49,236 bases of DNA from JAPLST01 sp964397565 (GCA_964397565.1 CAYNJC010000032.1:1-49236), one strand, 5' to 3'; counted from the first letter of the stretch, positions 16,266 to 24,800 are shown. The notes: generated by a model from the sequence alone, not told the origin. Made by a program: numbers and translations.

Positions 16266-16360
16266 TCGGTGGAAGAGGAGATTGGGAGCAGGGGCGGCGT
16301 AGCTTTATTCAATCTTGTTCACCCACGATCCCGCCAGCGGCGGGATCGTGGGGGTCTCTG
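16266..16360 (+). repeat. dispersed repeat, copy A
   Basis: It starts TCGGTGGAAGAGGAGATTG, continues through TTCAATCTTGTTCACCCACG and ends GTGGGGGTCTCTGG. The order matches copies at 23897-24010 and, inverted, 24619-24723. In this copy the terminal hairpin loop holds GATCCCGCC/GGCGGGATC. It lies between convergent genes. Confidence 0.6.
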
Positions 16361-16364
16361 GATT

Positions 16365-17201
16365 TCAGCGTGGGTGCTTGTGGCCGTGCCACAAATAGTG
16401 CAGTTGGCGGATGCGATTCGGGTGCATGAATAGAATGACGACACCGCCGACAATATTGCCGAGTGTGACCGGCACGAGATTGTGCCACAGGCCGAGGGAC
16501 AACGGCAGCTGCGGTAGCGAGGCGCCGTCAGCCAGCAAGCCGAGCGGGATCAAATACATGTTGGCCACGCAGTGCTCGAAGCCGCACGCGACGAAAGCCA
16601 TGATCGGCAACACGCAGCAGGCGATTTTCGAGATGATGTCTTTCGAGAGGGTGGCCATGATAATCGCCAGAATCACCAGCATATTGCAGAATACGCCGCG
16701 CAGGAAACACGCGCCGAAACTCAAGGCGATTTTATTGTGGGCCACGTTGACCGCCAGCTCGCCCAGCTTATTCAACTGGTCGGGTGTGCCCAGCAGGCCG
16801 GCATGCCACACACCCCACGCAAACAACGCCGCACCGCCGAAGTTGCCGAGATAGACGACCAGCCAATTGCGCAGCACGTTGCGCGCGGAGAACAGGCGGG
16901 TAACGGCGCCGACCAGCATGATGATGTTGCCGGTGAACAGTTCCGCGCCGGCAATGACGACCAGCACCAGGCCGACGCTGAAGACCGCGCCGCCGACAAT
17001 CCGGCCCATGCCCTGCTCGATCGCGACCAGGAACAGATGCGCGCCGATGCTGATGTACAGTCCGGACAGCAGTGCCAGCAGGAACAGTTGCCAGCCTTCC
17101 GTGTTGGCTTTCTTGATGCCCAGCGCGGAGATTTTCAAGGAAAACTCGTGGGCGGTCAGCGCCGGTTCGTACATGGCCGGTTCGGTATGCGTGGTTTTCA
17201 T
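16365..17201 (-). CDS. formate/nitrite transporter (FNT) family channel
   Basis: 278 residues with six hydrophobic segments. Family marks are AGAELFTGNI near residue 107, the LGNFGGA segment, FCNMLVILA, and GFEHCVANMY, whose histidine matches the pore histidine of FocA-type channels. FNT proteins form inner-membrane pentamers that pass formate, nitrite or hydrosulfide. Which one this carries cannot be decided; a formate role would suit fermentative life. It is the last gene of the minus operon, 6 bp after trpG, and is followed by a terminator-like hairpin. The ATG at 17201 gives the usual cytoplasmic N-terminus. Confidence 0.85.
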   Translation of the reverse strand: MKTTHTEPAMYEPALTAHEFSLKISALGIKKANTEGWQLFLLALLSGLYISIGAHLFLVAIEQGMGRIVGGAVFSVGLVLVVIAGAELFTGNIIMLVGAVTRLFSARNVLRNWLVVYLGNFGGAALFAWGVWHAGLLGTPDQLNKLGELAVNVAHNKIALSFGACFLRGVFCNMLVILAIIMATLSKDIISKIACCVLPIMAFVACGFEHCVANMYLIPLGLLADGASLPQLPLSLGLWHNLVPVTLGNIVGGVVILFMHPNRIRQLHYLWHGHKHPR

Positions 17202-17207
17202 GGTCAG

Positions 17208-17771
17208 TTACATTGCCAGAAAATTCTTTAGCAAGGTTTTGCCGTGTTCTGTGGCGATGGATTCCGGGTGAAACTGTACGCCGACGACGGGCAGCGTCGT
17301 GTGGCGCACCGCCATGATCTCGTCGTCATCGGCGCGCGCAGTCACTTCCAGACAGGCCGGACAGGTGGACGCATCAATCAACAACGAATGGTAGCGCGTG
17401 GCGTCAAAAGGATTAGGTATGCCGGCAAACAAGCCGCGCTCGTTGTGGCGAATCGGCGAGGTCTTGCCGTGCATCAAGCGCCGCGCGCGCACGATCCGGC
17501 CGCCGAACACCTGGCCGACGCACTGATGCCCGAGGCAGACGCCGAAGACCGGAATCTTGCCGGCGAAATACGCGATGGCTGCACAGGAAATACCGGCTTC
17601 GGTCGGGGAGCACGGCCCGGGCGAGACCAGCAGCTTCTCGGGTTTGCGCGCCGCCAGCTCCGCGACCGTGGCCTTGTCGTTGCGGACAACGTGCATGACC
17701 ACGCCCATCTCGCCGAGATACTGATACAGGTTGTAGGTAAACGAATCGTAGTTGTCAATAATGATCAGCAT
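17208..17771 (-). CDS. trpG: anthranilate synthase component II (glutamine amidotransferase)
   Basis: 187 residues from ATG at 17771; another ATG two codons upstream is possible. It is a class I amidotransferase: LIIIDNYDSFTYNLYQYLGE at the start, SPGPCSP, the nucleophile motif VCLGHQCVGQVFGG and the HPESIATEHG triad part. It releases ammonia from glutamine for TrpE. It may also serve 4-amino-4-deoxychorismate synthase, since no pabA is seen. It lies just after trpE, separated by a tandem repeat of about 30 bp. Confidence 0.9.
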   Translation of the reverse strand: MLIIIDNYDSFTYNLYQYLGEMGVVMHVVRNDKATVAELAARKPEKLLVSPGPCSPTEAGISCAAIAYFAGKIPVFGVCLGHQCVGQVFGGRIVRARRLMHGKTSPIRHNERGLFAGIPNPFDATRYHSLLIDASTCPACLEVTARADDDEIMAVRHTTLPVVGVQFHPESIATEHGKTLLKNFLAM

Positions 17772-17778
17772 ATTCATT

Positions 17779-17808
17779 TCTCAAATTTCAAATTTCAAAT
17801 TTCAAATC
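17779..17808. repeat. tandem AAATTTC repeat between trpE and trpG
   Basis: TCAAATTTC-type 8-mers are repeated about three and a half times. The trpE stop codon at 17802-17804 lies inside the run. A shorter relative (AATTTCAAATTCAAATTG) occurs at 33476-33493. The run may vary by slippage and alter trpE-trpG spacing. Confidence 0.6.
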
Positions 17809-19304
17809 CTGCCATGCAGTTGCTCGGCCAACGTGATGGCTTTCATCATACCGCGCGCCTTGTTGACGGTTTCCTGGTATTCGAGTGCGGGCACGGAATC
17901 GGCGACAATGCCGGCCCCGGCTTGGACATAGACGGTCTGGTCTTTGATCACCATGGTGCGGATCGTGATGCATGAGTCGAGCGTGCCATCGTAGCCGAAA
18001 TAGCAGACCGTGCCGGCATACGGCCCGCGCGCGCAGGCTTCCATTTCGTCAATGATCTGCATGGCGCGGATTTTTGGCGCGCCCGTGACGGTGCCGGCCG
18101 GAAAGGTCGCGGCCAGCACCGCAAAGGCATCCTGGCCGGGATTGAGCGTGCCGCTGACGTTCGAGACGATGTGCATCACATGCGAATAGCGCTCGACCAC
18201 CATCAATTCCGAGACGTGCACACTGCCGAACGTGCAGACCCGCCCGAGATCATTGCGGCCGAGATCGACCAGCATGATGTGCTCGGCGCGCTCCTTGGGG
18301 TCGGCCAGCAGTTCACGCTCGAAGGCCAGGTCTTCCTCAGCGGTCACGCCGCGCCGGCGCGTGCCGGCGATCGGGCGCAGTTCGGCCGTGCCGTCTTGCA
18401 CGCGCACCATCAACTCCGGGCTTGAACCGGCCAGGGCATAGCCGTCGAATTGCAGCAAAAACATGTAGGGCGATGGATTGACGCAGCGCAAGGCGCGGTA
18501 CAAATCCATGGCGGAGGCCGTGGTGGGAAACGCGAAACGCTGGGACGGCACCACTTGAATGACATCCCCGGCGCGCACATATTCTTTACAACGCTCGACA
18601 ATCTGCATGTACCGTTCGGGCGTCATATTCGACGGCGGCTGGCGGTCGCTGAGGTCCTGCATGCCGGCCGGGCTGAGCGGCGCGACGGGCGTCACCGGCA
18701 CGGGTTGCGCCAATTGTTGGATGACCTGCGCGATGGTCGCGCAGGCCGCGTCGTAGACGGTGCGGGCCGGCCGCCCGTCGCAGTGCGCATTGGCAATCAC
18801 CAAAATGCGATGACGGACATGGTCGAAGGCGATGACCGCCTTGGTGAACATAAAATGCAGATCAGGGAGCGCGAGGTCATTGGGATTCGCTTGCGGAATG
18901 TCCTCGAAGAAGCGCACCGCGCCGTAACCGATATAGCCGACAGCGCCGCCACAGAAGCGCGGCAAGCCCGGCAGCTGCACGGCATGATAGGCCGCCAGCC
19001 GCCGGCGCAACTCGGCGATGGGGGAGTCGGCGACGGTGGTGGTGGTTTCGCCGTCGGCCGCGCGGATGGTGATCTGCGTGCCGCGCGCGCTGAATTCAAG
19101 CAACGGCTGCACGCCGATGAACGAATAGCGCGCGACATGCTCGCCACCTTCGACCGACTCGAGCAAGAACGCCGGCGCACGGCGGCAGACGCGCGCATAC
19201 AGGGCGAGCGGCGTCTCCATGTCGGCCAGCAACTCGCGGTAGACAGGAATGATGGCGCCGACGCGCACCTGCGCGGCAAAGGCGTCATAAGGTGGGGTGG
19301 TCAT
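17802..19304 (-). CDS. trpE: anthranilate synthase component I
   Basis: 500 residues. The ATG at 19304 overlaps the stop of the upstream secreted-protein gene by four bases (ATGA); longer in-frame extensions would be low-complexity. Chorismate-binding signatures include SSPELMVRV, PIAGTRRRG, DLGRNDLGRVC, VERYSHVMH and AGTVTGAPKIRAM. LLESVEGGEHVARYSFIG near the N-terminus is the tryptophan feedback-site region. The enzyme makes anthranilate from chorismate with TrpG. trpD and trpC lie at 29699-31483 in another operon; trpA, trpB and trpF are absent from the window. Confidence 0.92.
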   Translation of the reverse strand: MTTPPYDAFAAQVRVGAIIPVYRELLADMETPLALYARVCRRAPAFLLESVEGGEHVARYSFIGVQPLLEFSARGTQITIRAADGETTTTVADSPIAELRRRLAAYHAVQLPGLPRFCGGAVGYIGYGAVRFFEDIPQANPNDLALPDLHFMFTKAVIAFDHVRHRILVIANAHCDGRPARTVYDAACATIAQVIQQLAQPVPVTPVAPLSPAGMQDLSDRQPPSNMTPERYMQIVERCKEYVRAGDVIQVVPSQRFAFPTTASAMDLYRALRCVNPSPYMFLLQFDGYALAGSSPELMVRVQDGTAELRPIAGTRRRGVTAEEDLAFERELLADPKERAEHIMLVDLGRNDLGRVCTFGSVHVSELMVVERYSHVMHIVSNVSGTLNPGQDAFAVLAATFPAGTVTGAPKIRAMQIIDEMEACARGPYAGTVCYFGYDGTLDSCITIRTMVIKDQTVYVQAGAGIVADSVPALEYQETVNKARGMMKAITLAEQLHGRI

Positions 19305-21829
19305 GCGCCGCCCCGGTGGTGGCGCTGAGAGAAGGCGCACGCGAGCACGGCGAGTAGCAGCAGCCCGGCCGGCTCGGGGATGGGCGTTGCCGGCGTCACC
19401 GCCGCCCACGTGTCACCAATGCGCAGCTCGTCAAACGAGAACGTCGCGCCGCCCGCGGCGATAAACAGATCGCTGAAGCGCAGGTCCAGGCTGTTATACA
19501 AATATGCATTGGTATCGTCCGGCGCGCCGCCGCCCAGCAACGGATCGAACCAGATCTGGATATCGTCATTGCCCGCCTTGAAATCGAGCCGCAGGACGAT
19601 GAGCGTTGCTTGATTGTTGGTGGTCTGTGACGCGCTGATCGTGATGCCGCCGGACGGGCTGCCTTCGATGCGCCAATGCGGCGTCGCCCATTGCTTGCCA
19701 ATGTACAAATTATCGCTGCCCAGCGCATTCTTCAAATAGAAACCGCCAAAGCAGCTGTCAACGTTGCGGTCGTCCTGGCGCAACACGAAACTGCACCAGA
19801 TACTTGTGCCGTCCGGCGCCAGATTGGTGCCGACAAATGCGTGCGCGAAGGCGCTGCTGCCGATTTGCCGATGTGATTCACCTTGCCAGCTCTTGATCTG
19901 CACACAATTGCCGCAGGCGTCCAGGGCATACAAATTGTTGTAGTACGCAAGGCCGGGCGTCGCCACCATGTTATTGCCACCCCACGCGCCCAGCCAGTTG
20001 AAGCCGCCGTTGGCGCCGGCCAACAAGGCGCCCTCGCCATAGTCCATGCCGTCGTAGGCAAAGAGATGCGGCCCGTTGCCGGTCTGCACCGACAAGCGCG
20101 TGGCCGCACTGACGATGCCACTTGCGTCGCGTACGGTAAATGCCAGCGTGCGGGTCTGCAGCGGCTGCAGCGCGCAGGCATACTGCCATGCGTCGCCCGC
20201 CAGTGTTTGCGCCACATCGTTGGTGCTGCCGTTGACGGCCAGCCACATGCCGGTGGCCTTGGTTCCTTGAATCACTATGTTTGACGCCACGGTCGTGATG
20301 AACATGCCATTGCTGGCGGCCGGCACGAGGACCGGGACCTGAATCACCGGCGGCGGCAGAAAGCTGGAGAACTGCGCGGTGACGCGCAGCCAGCCGCGCA
20401 CGACGCTGCTTTGATAGGGCGCGCTGACGGTGATGTACCAGCGCCCGGCGGTCAGCGGCGGCGTGCTGGTCGGGGTGAGCTCGATCGTTTCATTGCCGCC
20501 GGCGGTTTGCGTTTTTGCGTCCCAGACGCCATAGGTCACGCCGTTGTCTTGCGGCACGGCGACGTAGCCCTTGCGCAGATACAAATCCACATTGCGGTTG
20601 CTGTCGGTGGTGATCACCAGCCGGTTGGTGTGCGTCGCCGGCACATCAATATAATACGACGAGTACCCGCGCAAATCGCAGAGCGGGCCGTCGTAGCGCT
20701 CAATGCCATTCTGCAGCGGCAACCCGTACGAGTTGCAGTTCCACAGATACTCGTACCAGTTCATCAGCAAGCCATTGGTCATGTAGGCGGCGCTGTCCGG
20801 CTGCTCGTGCGGCATATGCTGGAACCACCAGCGCAGGTGCGAGCATTCGCCCTCGCTCTCGTAAATGCTGTCTTCAAACGCCTGGCTGTTCCAGGTCGTG
20901 TAGTTGATCGAGTTGGACATGAACATCCGCGGCCAGCTCAACCAGTTGGTGCCCTCCCAGTTGCGTTTGAACGACCAGACATATTTGCTGCTGCGATATT
21001 CGTAGGAGTTGGTGCTGTTGGGCATGCGATGATTATCGCCGCAACTGGCGCGCCCGGGCATGGCCTGGTCAAAGGCAGCAAAGGTGGTCCAGTAGTTGTC
21101 GGTCCAAATCGTCGCGTTCATGCAGGTGCCGTAGTTCCAATGGCCGCCGCTGTTGACATGGCTCATGTTGCTTTCCATGGCATGACCAAAATCATGATTG
21201 GCCATGTCGGTGCCACGCTCATAGTTGTAGCAATAGACAATGAAACGCCGCGGATACGCGCGATAGCCGTTGTTGCCGGTATGCCCGCCGGAATTGCACC
21301 ACCACGAGCCCGGCCCGAACATGTGCGATTCGTAGGCGCCGCTCATCGGCGGCGCCCAGACCCAGATGTCGTCGCACTCGCCCGTGCCCATGGCCGCCTC
21401 GGCGTTAAGATCGTTGGTCAACATCCAGTCATAGTCCAGCATCGCATTGGGCCACGGCCGCTGCACCCACGGCGACTCGTAGGACCAATGATAATTATTG
21501 GTCTCGTTCGCGCCGGTCTGGTCGTAATAATAGCGCTTGCCGTTGGTCAAGCGCGGGAAAAACCGAAAAATGTTGGTGCGCGTGCAGATGAACGCAATGT
21601 TGGTGTGGGTGTCCATCGTCAGCAGCGTCGTCAAGTCAATGTTCTGCCGGTTCGGATCATTCCACAAGGTCCAGGTGCCCGGGGGATCATACACTTCCCA
21701 CAAATGCTGCACGCCGCTGTTGGTCGGGAACGGATCATAGATGACCAGCCAGACTTTGTTGGTCAAGTACGGCGCGGCGGGGCAGCACAACGTCAGCAGC
21801 ATCAGGCAGGCGAGAATTGTTTTACGCAT
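19301..21829 (-). CDS. secreted PEP-CTERM protein with PPC- and lectin-like regions
   Basis: 842 residues from ATG at 21829; a GTG two codons upstream is less likely. There is a signal peptide MRKTILACLMLLTLCCPAA. The first 350 residues are Trp-, Tyr-, Asn- and His-rich, with NHDFGHAMESNMSH as a possible metal-binding site; I do not recognise the fold. Residues near 400-480 resemble a pre-peptidase C-terminal beta-sandwich. Residues near 610-820, starting LFAYDGMDYGEG, resemble a LamG-like lectin fold. The end PEPAGLLLLAVLACAF plus QRHHRGG is an exosortase PEP-CTERM signal. It overlaps hisI upstream by 8 bases and trpE downstream by 4, which is odd for a surface protein between biosynthetic genes. 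Confidence 0.72.
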   Translation of the reverse strand: MRKTILACLMLLTLCCPAAPYLTNKVWLVIYDPFPTNSGVQHLWEVYDPPGTWTLWNDPNRQNIDLTTLLTMDTHTNIAFICTRTNIFRFFPRLTNGKRYYYDQTGANETNNYHWSYESPWVQRPWPNAMLDYDWMLTNDLNAEAAMGTGECDDIWVWAPPMSGAYESHMFGPGSWWCNSGGHTGNNGYRAYPRRFIVYCYNYERGTDMANHDFGHAMESNMSHVNSGGHWNYGTCMNATIWTDNYWTTFAAFDQAMPGRASCGDNHRMPNSTNSYEYRSSKYVWSFKRNWEGTNWLSWPRMFMSNSINYTTWNSQAFEDSIYESEGECSHLRWWFQHMPHEQPDSAAYMTNGLLMNWYEYLWNCNSYGLPLQNGIERYDGPLCDLRGYSSYYIDVPATHTNRLVITTDSNRNVDLYLRKGYVAVPQDNGVTYGVWDAKTQTAGGNETIELTPTSTPPLTAGRWYITVSAPYQSSVVRGWLRVTAQFSSFLPPPVIQVPVLVPAASNGMFITTVASNIVIQGTKATGMWLAVNGSTNDVAQTLAGDAWQYACALQPLQTRTLAFTVRDASGIVSAATRLSVQTGNGPHLFAYDGMDYGEGALLAGANGGFNWLGAWGGNNMVATPGLAYYNNLYALDACGNCVQIKSWQGESHRQIGSSAFAHAFVGTNLAPDGTSIWCSFVLRQDDRNVDSCFGGFYLKNALGSDNLYIGKQWATPHWRIEGSPSGGITISASQTTNNQATLIVLRLDFKAGNDDIQIWFDPLLGGGAPDDTNAYLYNSLDLRFSDLFIAAGGATFSFDELRIGDTWAAVTPATPIPEPAGLLLLAVLACAFSQRHHRGGA

Positions 21830-22244
21830 GGTCACTTGTTTCCAGTATACCGTTAATCAGCGTGCGATAATAGCAGCCGCGCCGGGCGGCGCCGTCGCTG
21901 CCCTTCGTGTGGCAGGCGCCCTGGCCGGCGGGCCGGACGAGGTACAGCAGTGAATTTTGTTCGCAGTTCACCCGGATTTCAATAATTTTCAGAAAATCGC
22001 CGGAGGTCGCGCCCTTCTCCCACAATTCATTGCGCGAGGTGCTCCAGAAGGTCGCGTTGCCGGTCGCCAGGGTATGATCCAAGGCAAACTTGTTGACGTA
22101 GGCGACCAGCAACACGTCCTTGCTGTCGGCATCCTGTACGGCGACCGGCACGAGCGGCTGGCCGCAGGCGACGACTTTGCTCATTTTGTTCCAGTCCAAG
22201 GCGAATTTTGCGCCTTCTTCAATCTCTTTGTGGCTGCGTGGCAT
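21822..22244 (-). CDS. hisI: HisI-like phosphoribosyl-AMP cyclohydrolase, unusual metal site
   Basis: 140 residues, the usual HisI size. Family marks are VLLVAYVNKFALDHTLATG, STSRNELWEKGATSGDF and the zinc-ligand part GQGACHTKG with a later GCYYR. HisI opens the adenine ring of phosphoribosyl-AMP in histidine synthesis. The usual acidic metal-binding DCDxD is NCEQN here, keeping the cysteine but losing the three aspartates. Activity may be altered, or the protein may do a related job. No other his genes are nearby. The start at 22244 fits the family N-terminus. Its stop overlaps the next gene as ATG-CG-TAA. Confidence 0.75.
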   Translation of the reverse strand: MPRSHKEIEEGAKFALDWNKMSKVVACGQPLVPVAVQDADSKDVLLVAYVNKFALDHTLATGNATFWSTSRNELWEKGATSGDFLKIIEIRVNCEQNSLLYLVRPAGQGACHTKGSDGAARRGCYYRTLINGILETSDHA

Positions 22245-22293
22245 GATGGTGTCTTGTGTGATAGTAAAATGCGTCGTATAGGTCCAACAGGTC

Positions 22294-22674
22294 CTATCGG
22301 TTGTTGTCGTTGCGTGCGCGCACGGCTTGGTACAAGCGGCACTGCCGCATCAAACTCGTTTCGGTGCGTCGCCATGTATACGGAAAGGTGCGGCATTGCT
22401 GCGGGCGATGCGGATAGACGCGGCAGCCCTGCGCGCTGACAAAGCAGCAGCCGCCGTGCGCGGTGGGTTTCACTTTCAGATGCCAGCGATTTTCGGTCAG
22501 ATCGAAGAAGGTCTCGGCACAGGTGCGCTCATCCAGGCCAAGATGCGCGGCGATGTCCGGCAACGTACCGGGTTCGAAGAGGACATCCCCCGGCCAGTCG
22601 CAGCAAATGGCGCAGCCGGCGCACAGCGTTTCGTCGCCCGGCTGATAGTCGAGGTGGCGTTGGTTGCGCAGCAT
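22294..22674 (-). CDS. YkgJ-family cysteine-cluster protein
   Basis: 126 residues. CAGCAICCDW near the N-terminus is the CxxCxxCC core, with CCFVSAQGCRVYPHRPQQCRTFP as the second conserved half. Such proteins are predicted to bind zinc or an Fe-S cluster; their reaction is unknown. The start is 3 bp after the purM stop, so the genes are co-transcribed. No signal peptide is present, so it is cytoplasmic. Confidence 0.8.
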   Translation of the reverse strand: MLRNQRHLDYQPGDETLCAGCAICCDWPGDVLFEPGTLPDIAAHLGLDERTCAETFFDLTENRWHLKVKPTAHGGCCFVSAQGCRVYPHRPQQCRTFPYTWRRTETSLMRQCRLYQAVRARNDNNR

Positions 22675-22677
22675 ACG

Positions 22678-23730
22678 TCAGAGGGTGTCCGGCAGGTGGC
22701 GTAGTTGCACCGTGCGCGTGCCGGGCACGATTTCGCCGATGCGCATGGCGGTGTGGCCCAGCTGCAGCGCCTGCGAGCAGACCGCGTCGGATTGCGCGCG
22801 ATCAACAACAATGACCAGGCCGACGCCCATGTTGAAGACCCGAAACATTTCGCGCGGCGCGACGCCGCCCAACTGCGCGATCAGCCGGTAAATCGGCGGA
22901 ATCTCCAGCGCGCGTACGTCCAAGGCGGCATCCACCGTGGCCGGCAGAATGCGCGGCACATTTTCGAGCAGCCCGCCGCCGGTGATGTGCGCGAGGCCCT
23001 TTAGTGTGAACTGGGTGGCCAACGCCAGAGTCAGCGCGGCGTACGCGCGGTGCGGTTCGAGCAGGATGTCGGCCAAACTGCGCTTACACCCGCGCGGCAC
23101 GGCATCCAGCGCCAAGTGCGCGTCCTGCAGCAATACTTTGCGCGCCAGCGAATAGCCGTTGGTGTGCAACCCGCTGGAACTGATCCCGATCGCCACGTCG
23201 CCCGGCTGAATGGTCGAACCATTGATGATCTTGCTGCGCGCGACCACGCCGACAACGCAGCCGACAATATCGTACTGGCCGTCGGCGTATGTGCCCGGCA
23301 TTTCGGCGGTCTCGCCGCCGATCAACGCGCAGCCATTGGCCTTGCATTCCTCGGCCATGCCGGCGACCATGGCGGTCACCGCCGCGGGCGCCAGGCGCGC
23401 GGCCGCGACGTAATCCAGAAAAAACAACGGGCGCGCGCCTTGCACGGCGATGTCGTTGCAGCAATGCGCGACAATGTCGTGGCCCACGCCGCCAAAACGG
23501 CCCAGCGCGGCGGCGATGTGCAGCTTGGTGCCGACCCCGTCAATTGAAGAAACCAGCACGGGTTGCTGATCCGGCAACGCACTGGCGTCGAACAGCCCGC
23601 CGAACAGGCCGATGTCGGTCAGCACTTCGGGCGTGAAGGTGGCGCGCACGCGTTGCTTGATGTCGCGCACGATGGCATTGCCGGTGTCGATATTGACGCC
23701 AGCCTCAGTGTATTTCGACGGGGCAGTCAT
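22678..23730 (-). CDS. purM: phosphoribosylformylglycinamidine cyclo-ligase
   Basis: 350 residues, normal for PurM. The N-terminus YTEAGVNIDTGNAIV, then GVGTKLHIAAALGR, HDIVAHCCNDIAVQGA, FLDYVAA and GGETAEMPGTY are all diagnostic. The enzyme closes the imidazole ring to give AIR in purine synthesis. It is the first gene of the minus-strand operon running to the transporter at 16365. An extended -10 element lies about 47 bp upstream. Confidence 0.95.
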   Translation of the reverse strand: MTAPSKYTEAGVNIDTGNAIVRDIKQRVRATFTPEVLTDIGLFGGLFDASALPDQQPVLVSSIDGVGTKLHIAAALGRFGGVGHDIVAHCCNDIAVQGARPLFFLDYVAAARLAPAAVTAMVAGMAEECKANGCALIGGETAEMPGTYADGQYDIVGCVVGVVARSKIINGSTIQPGDVAIGISSSGLHTNGYSLARKVLLQDAHLALDAVPRGCKRSLADILLEPHRAYAALTLALATQFTLKGLAHITGGGLLENVPRILPATVDAALDVRALEIPPIYRLIAQLGGVAPREMFRVFNMGVGLVIVVDRAQSDAVCSQALQLGHTAMRIGEIVPGTRTVQLRHLPDTL

Positions 23731-23776
23731 CCAGTGTTTAGTGGCAATTAAAGAGAATCATCATTGCAGTATTAAG

Positions 23777-23785
23777 ATTATAGCA
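23777..23785 (-). promoter_or_regulatory. extended -10 promoter of purM operon
   Basis: The minus strand reads TGCTATAAT, a perfect extended -10, preceded by TTTTTT and a GC-rich stretch. No good -35 is visible. The start point would be near 23770, about 40 nt before the purM ATG. The same TGCTATAAT occurs before the GH116 gene. Confidence 0.55.
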
Positions 23786-23896
23786 AAAAACGCGCGGCGC
23801 TGCGCGCTCATCGAGTTGCCGGAACTGGTGTGGCACTGGTGTGCTGGATGACGGGGCCTTACCCAGGCGCGGTGGTTCATTTGGGGTGTTGCTCCC

Positions 23897-24010
23897 CACC
23901 GATCCCGCCGCCGGCGGGACTGGTGGAAGCAGAGATTGAGAAAAGGACACCGGCGTGCCTTTTTACTCAATCTCATTCACCCACGACGCAAGGTCGTGGG
24001 GGTCTCTGCG
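23897..24010 (+). repeat. dispersed repeat, copy B
   Basis: Order: a CCACC..GGTGG arm pair around GATCCCGCC/GGCGGGAC, then GAAGCAGAGATTGAG, ACACCGGCGTGCC, TCAATCTCATTCACCCACGA and GTCGTGGGGGTCTCTGCG. Two nested palindromes can form. It is the best-preserved copy, and copy C at 24619-24723 faces it in opposite orientation. Confidence 0.7.
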
Positions 24011-24090
24011 CACCACGAGTGTGCGCTTGCGTTCGTCGTGTTTACTTAGAGTTGCCTTTGCTTCTGTGTTTGCACCGCCGGATCTGGACC

Positions 24091-24489
24091 TTACATCATG
24101 CCCTTCGGAAATATCGCCAATATAGAGAGCAACAAAATCAGCAAGAGGAAAATGGCCAGAAGCCACGTCAAGAGAGTGTTCGCAGACATTCCTTCAATCC
24201 ATGCCGCAATTCTGTGCGGCATCGAACTCATATAGAAGAGCGGCAATAAGACCACACCGGCTATTGCAGTGAAGTGCGCCAGGACAGACCAGCCCACTCC
24301 TGGCGAAAACGTGCGGAATGGCCCATCCTGCGCATGATAAGGGCTGAACATCTCAAGCGCACGATTAAAAGGCCACAGTAGCACGCGCGAGAATCTGGCG
24401 GACAACACTGTACAGAACGCTCCCGCCAGCGCGGAACACAGCAGCCAGAAAGAAAAAATCTTCGCGTCAGATTTGCTCAACGATTTCAT
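24091..24489 (-). CDS. small membrane protein
   Basis: 132 residues from ATG at 24489, chosen for GAGAAG a few bases upstream. Longer in-frame starts lack a ribosome binding site and would run into the repeat. Three hydrophobic stretches are seen: IFSFWLLCSALAGAFCTVL, FTAIAGVVLLPLFYM and LLTWLLAIFLLLILLLSILA. No family is recognised. The gene is enclosed by inverted repeat copies B and C, so it may have moved with them or simply sit between two insertions. Confidence 0.6.
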   Translation of the reverse strand: MKSLSKSDAKIFSFWLLCSALAGAFCTVLSARFSRVLLWPFNRALEMFSPYHAQDGPFRTFSPGVGWSVLAHFTAIAGVVLLPLFYMSSMPHRIAAWIEGMSANTLLTWLLAIFLLLILLLSILAIFPKGMM

Positions 24490-24618
24490 GTGGTTCTTCT
24501 CGTCATGGGTCATGGGCATGGCATGCAAGGAATGGCCTGCTACTATAGTACCATAAATGCGTGTGGTTGGAGGGGTTTGGTCGCTGAAAGACCGAGCTGG
24601 GCGAACTGCGGGTGGGTA

Positions 24619-24723
24619 CGCAGAGACCCCCACGGCCTTGTGCCGTGGGTGAATGAGATTGAAGGAACACGCCGGCGCGCTTTTTAATCTCTCCTGCCAT
24701 CCCGCCGCTGGCGGGACCGGTGG
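24619..24723 (-). repeat. dispersed repeat, copy C (inverted)
   Basis: Read on the minus strand it runs CCACCGGTCCCGCCAGCGG, then the AGAGATT, GCCGGCGTG, TCAATCTCATTCACCCACGG and GTGGGGGTCTCTG blocks, in the same order as copy B. Together with copy B it brackets the small membrane-protein gene. Confidence 0.7.
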
Positions 24724-24758
24724 AGAGGTTAGCGTCGCCGGAACGGACGCCCTGGCGG

Positions 24759-24787
24759 TTGACAATTCGGCCGGGATAAACTAAAAT
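24759..24787 (+). promoter_or_regulatory. promoter of tRNA-His
   Basis: TTGACA (24759-24764) and TAAAAT (24782-24787) are spaced by exactly 17 bp. Transcription would begin near 24794, a few bases before the tRNA. This is among the strongest promoters in the window, as expected for a tRNA. Confidence 0.75.
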
Positions 24788-24800
24788 ATCCTATGCCTAT

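Noticed and set aside
20411..21856. 481-codon plus-strand frame opposite the PEP-CTERM gene
   Set aside because: The minus-strand protein has a signal peptide and PEP-CTERM end with overlaps to neighbours; the plus frame is Val/Ala/Arg-rich without motifs.
16313..24010. CRISPR array
   Set aside because: Repeat copies are few, far apart, variable and palindromic, with no regular spacers or cas genes.
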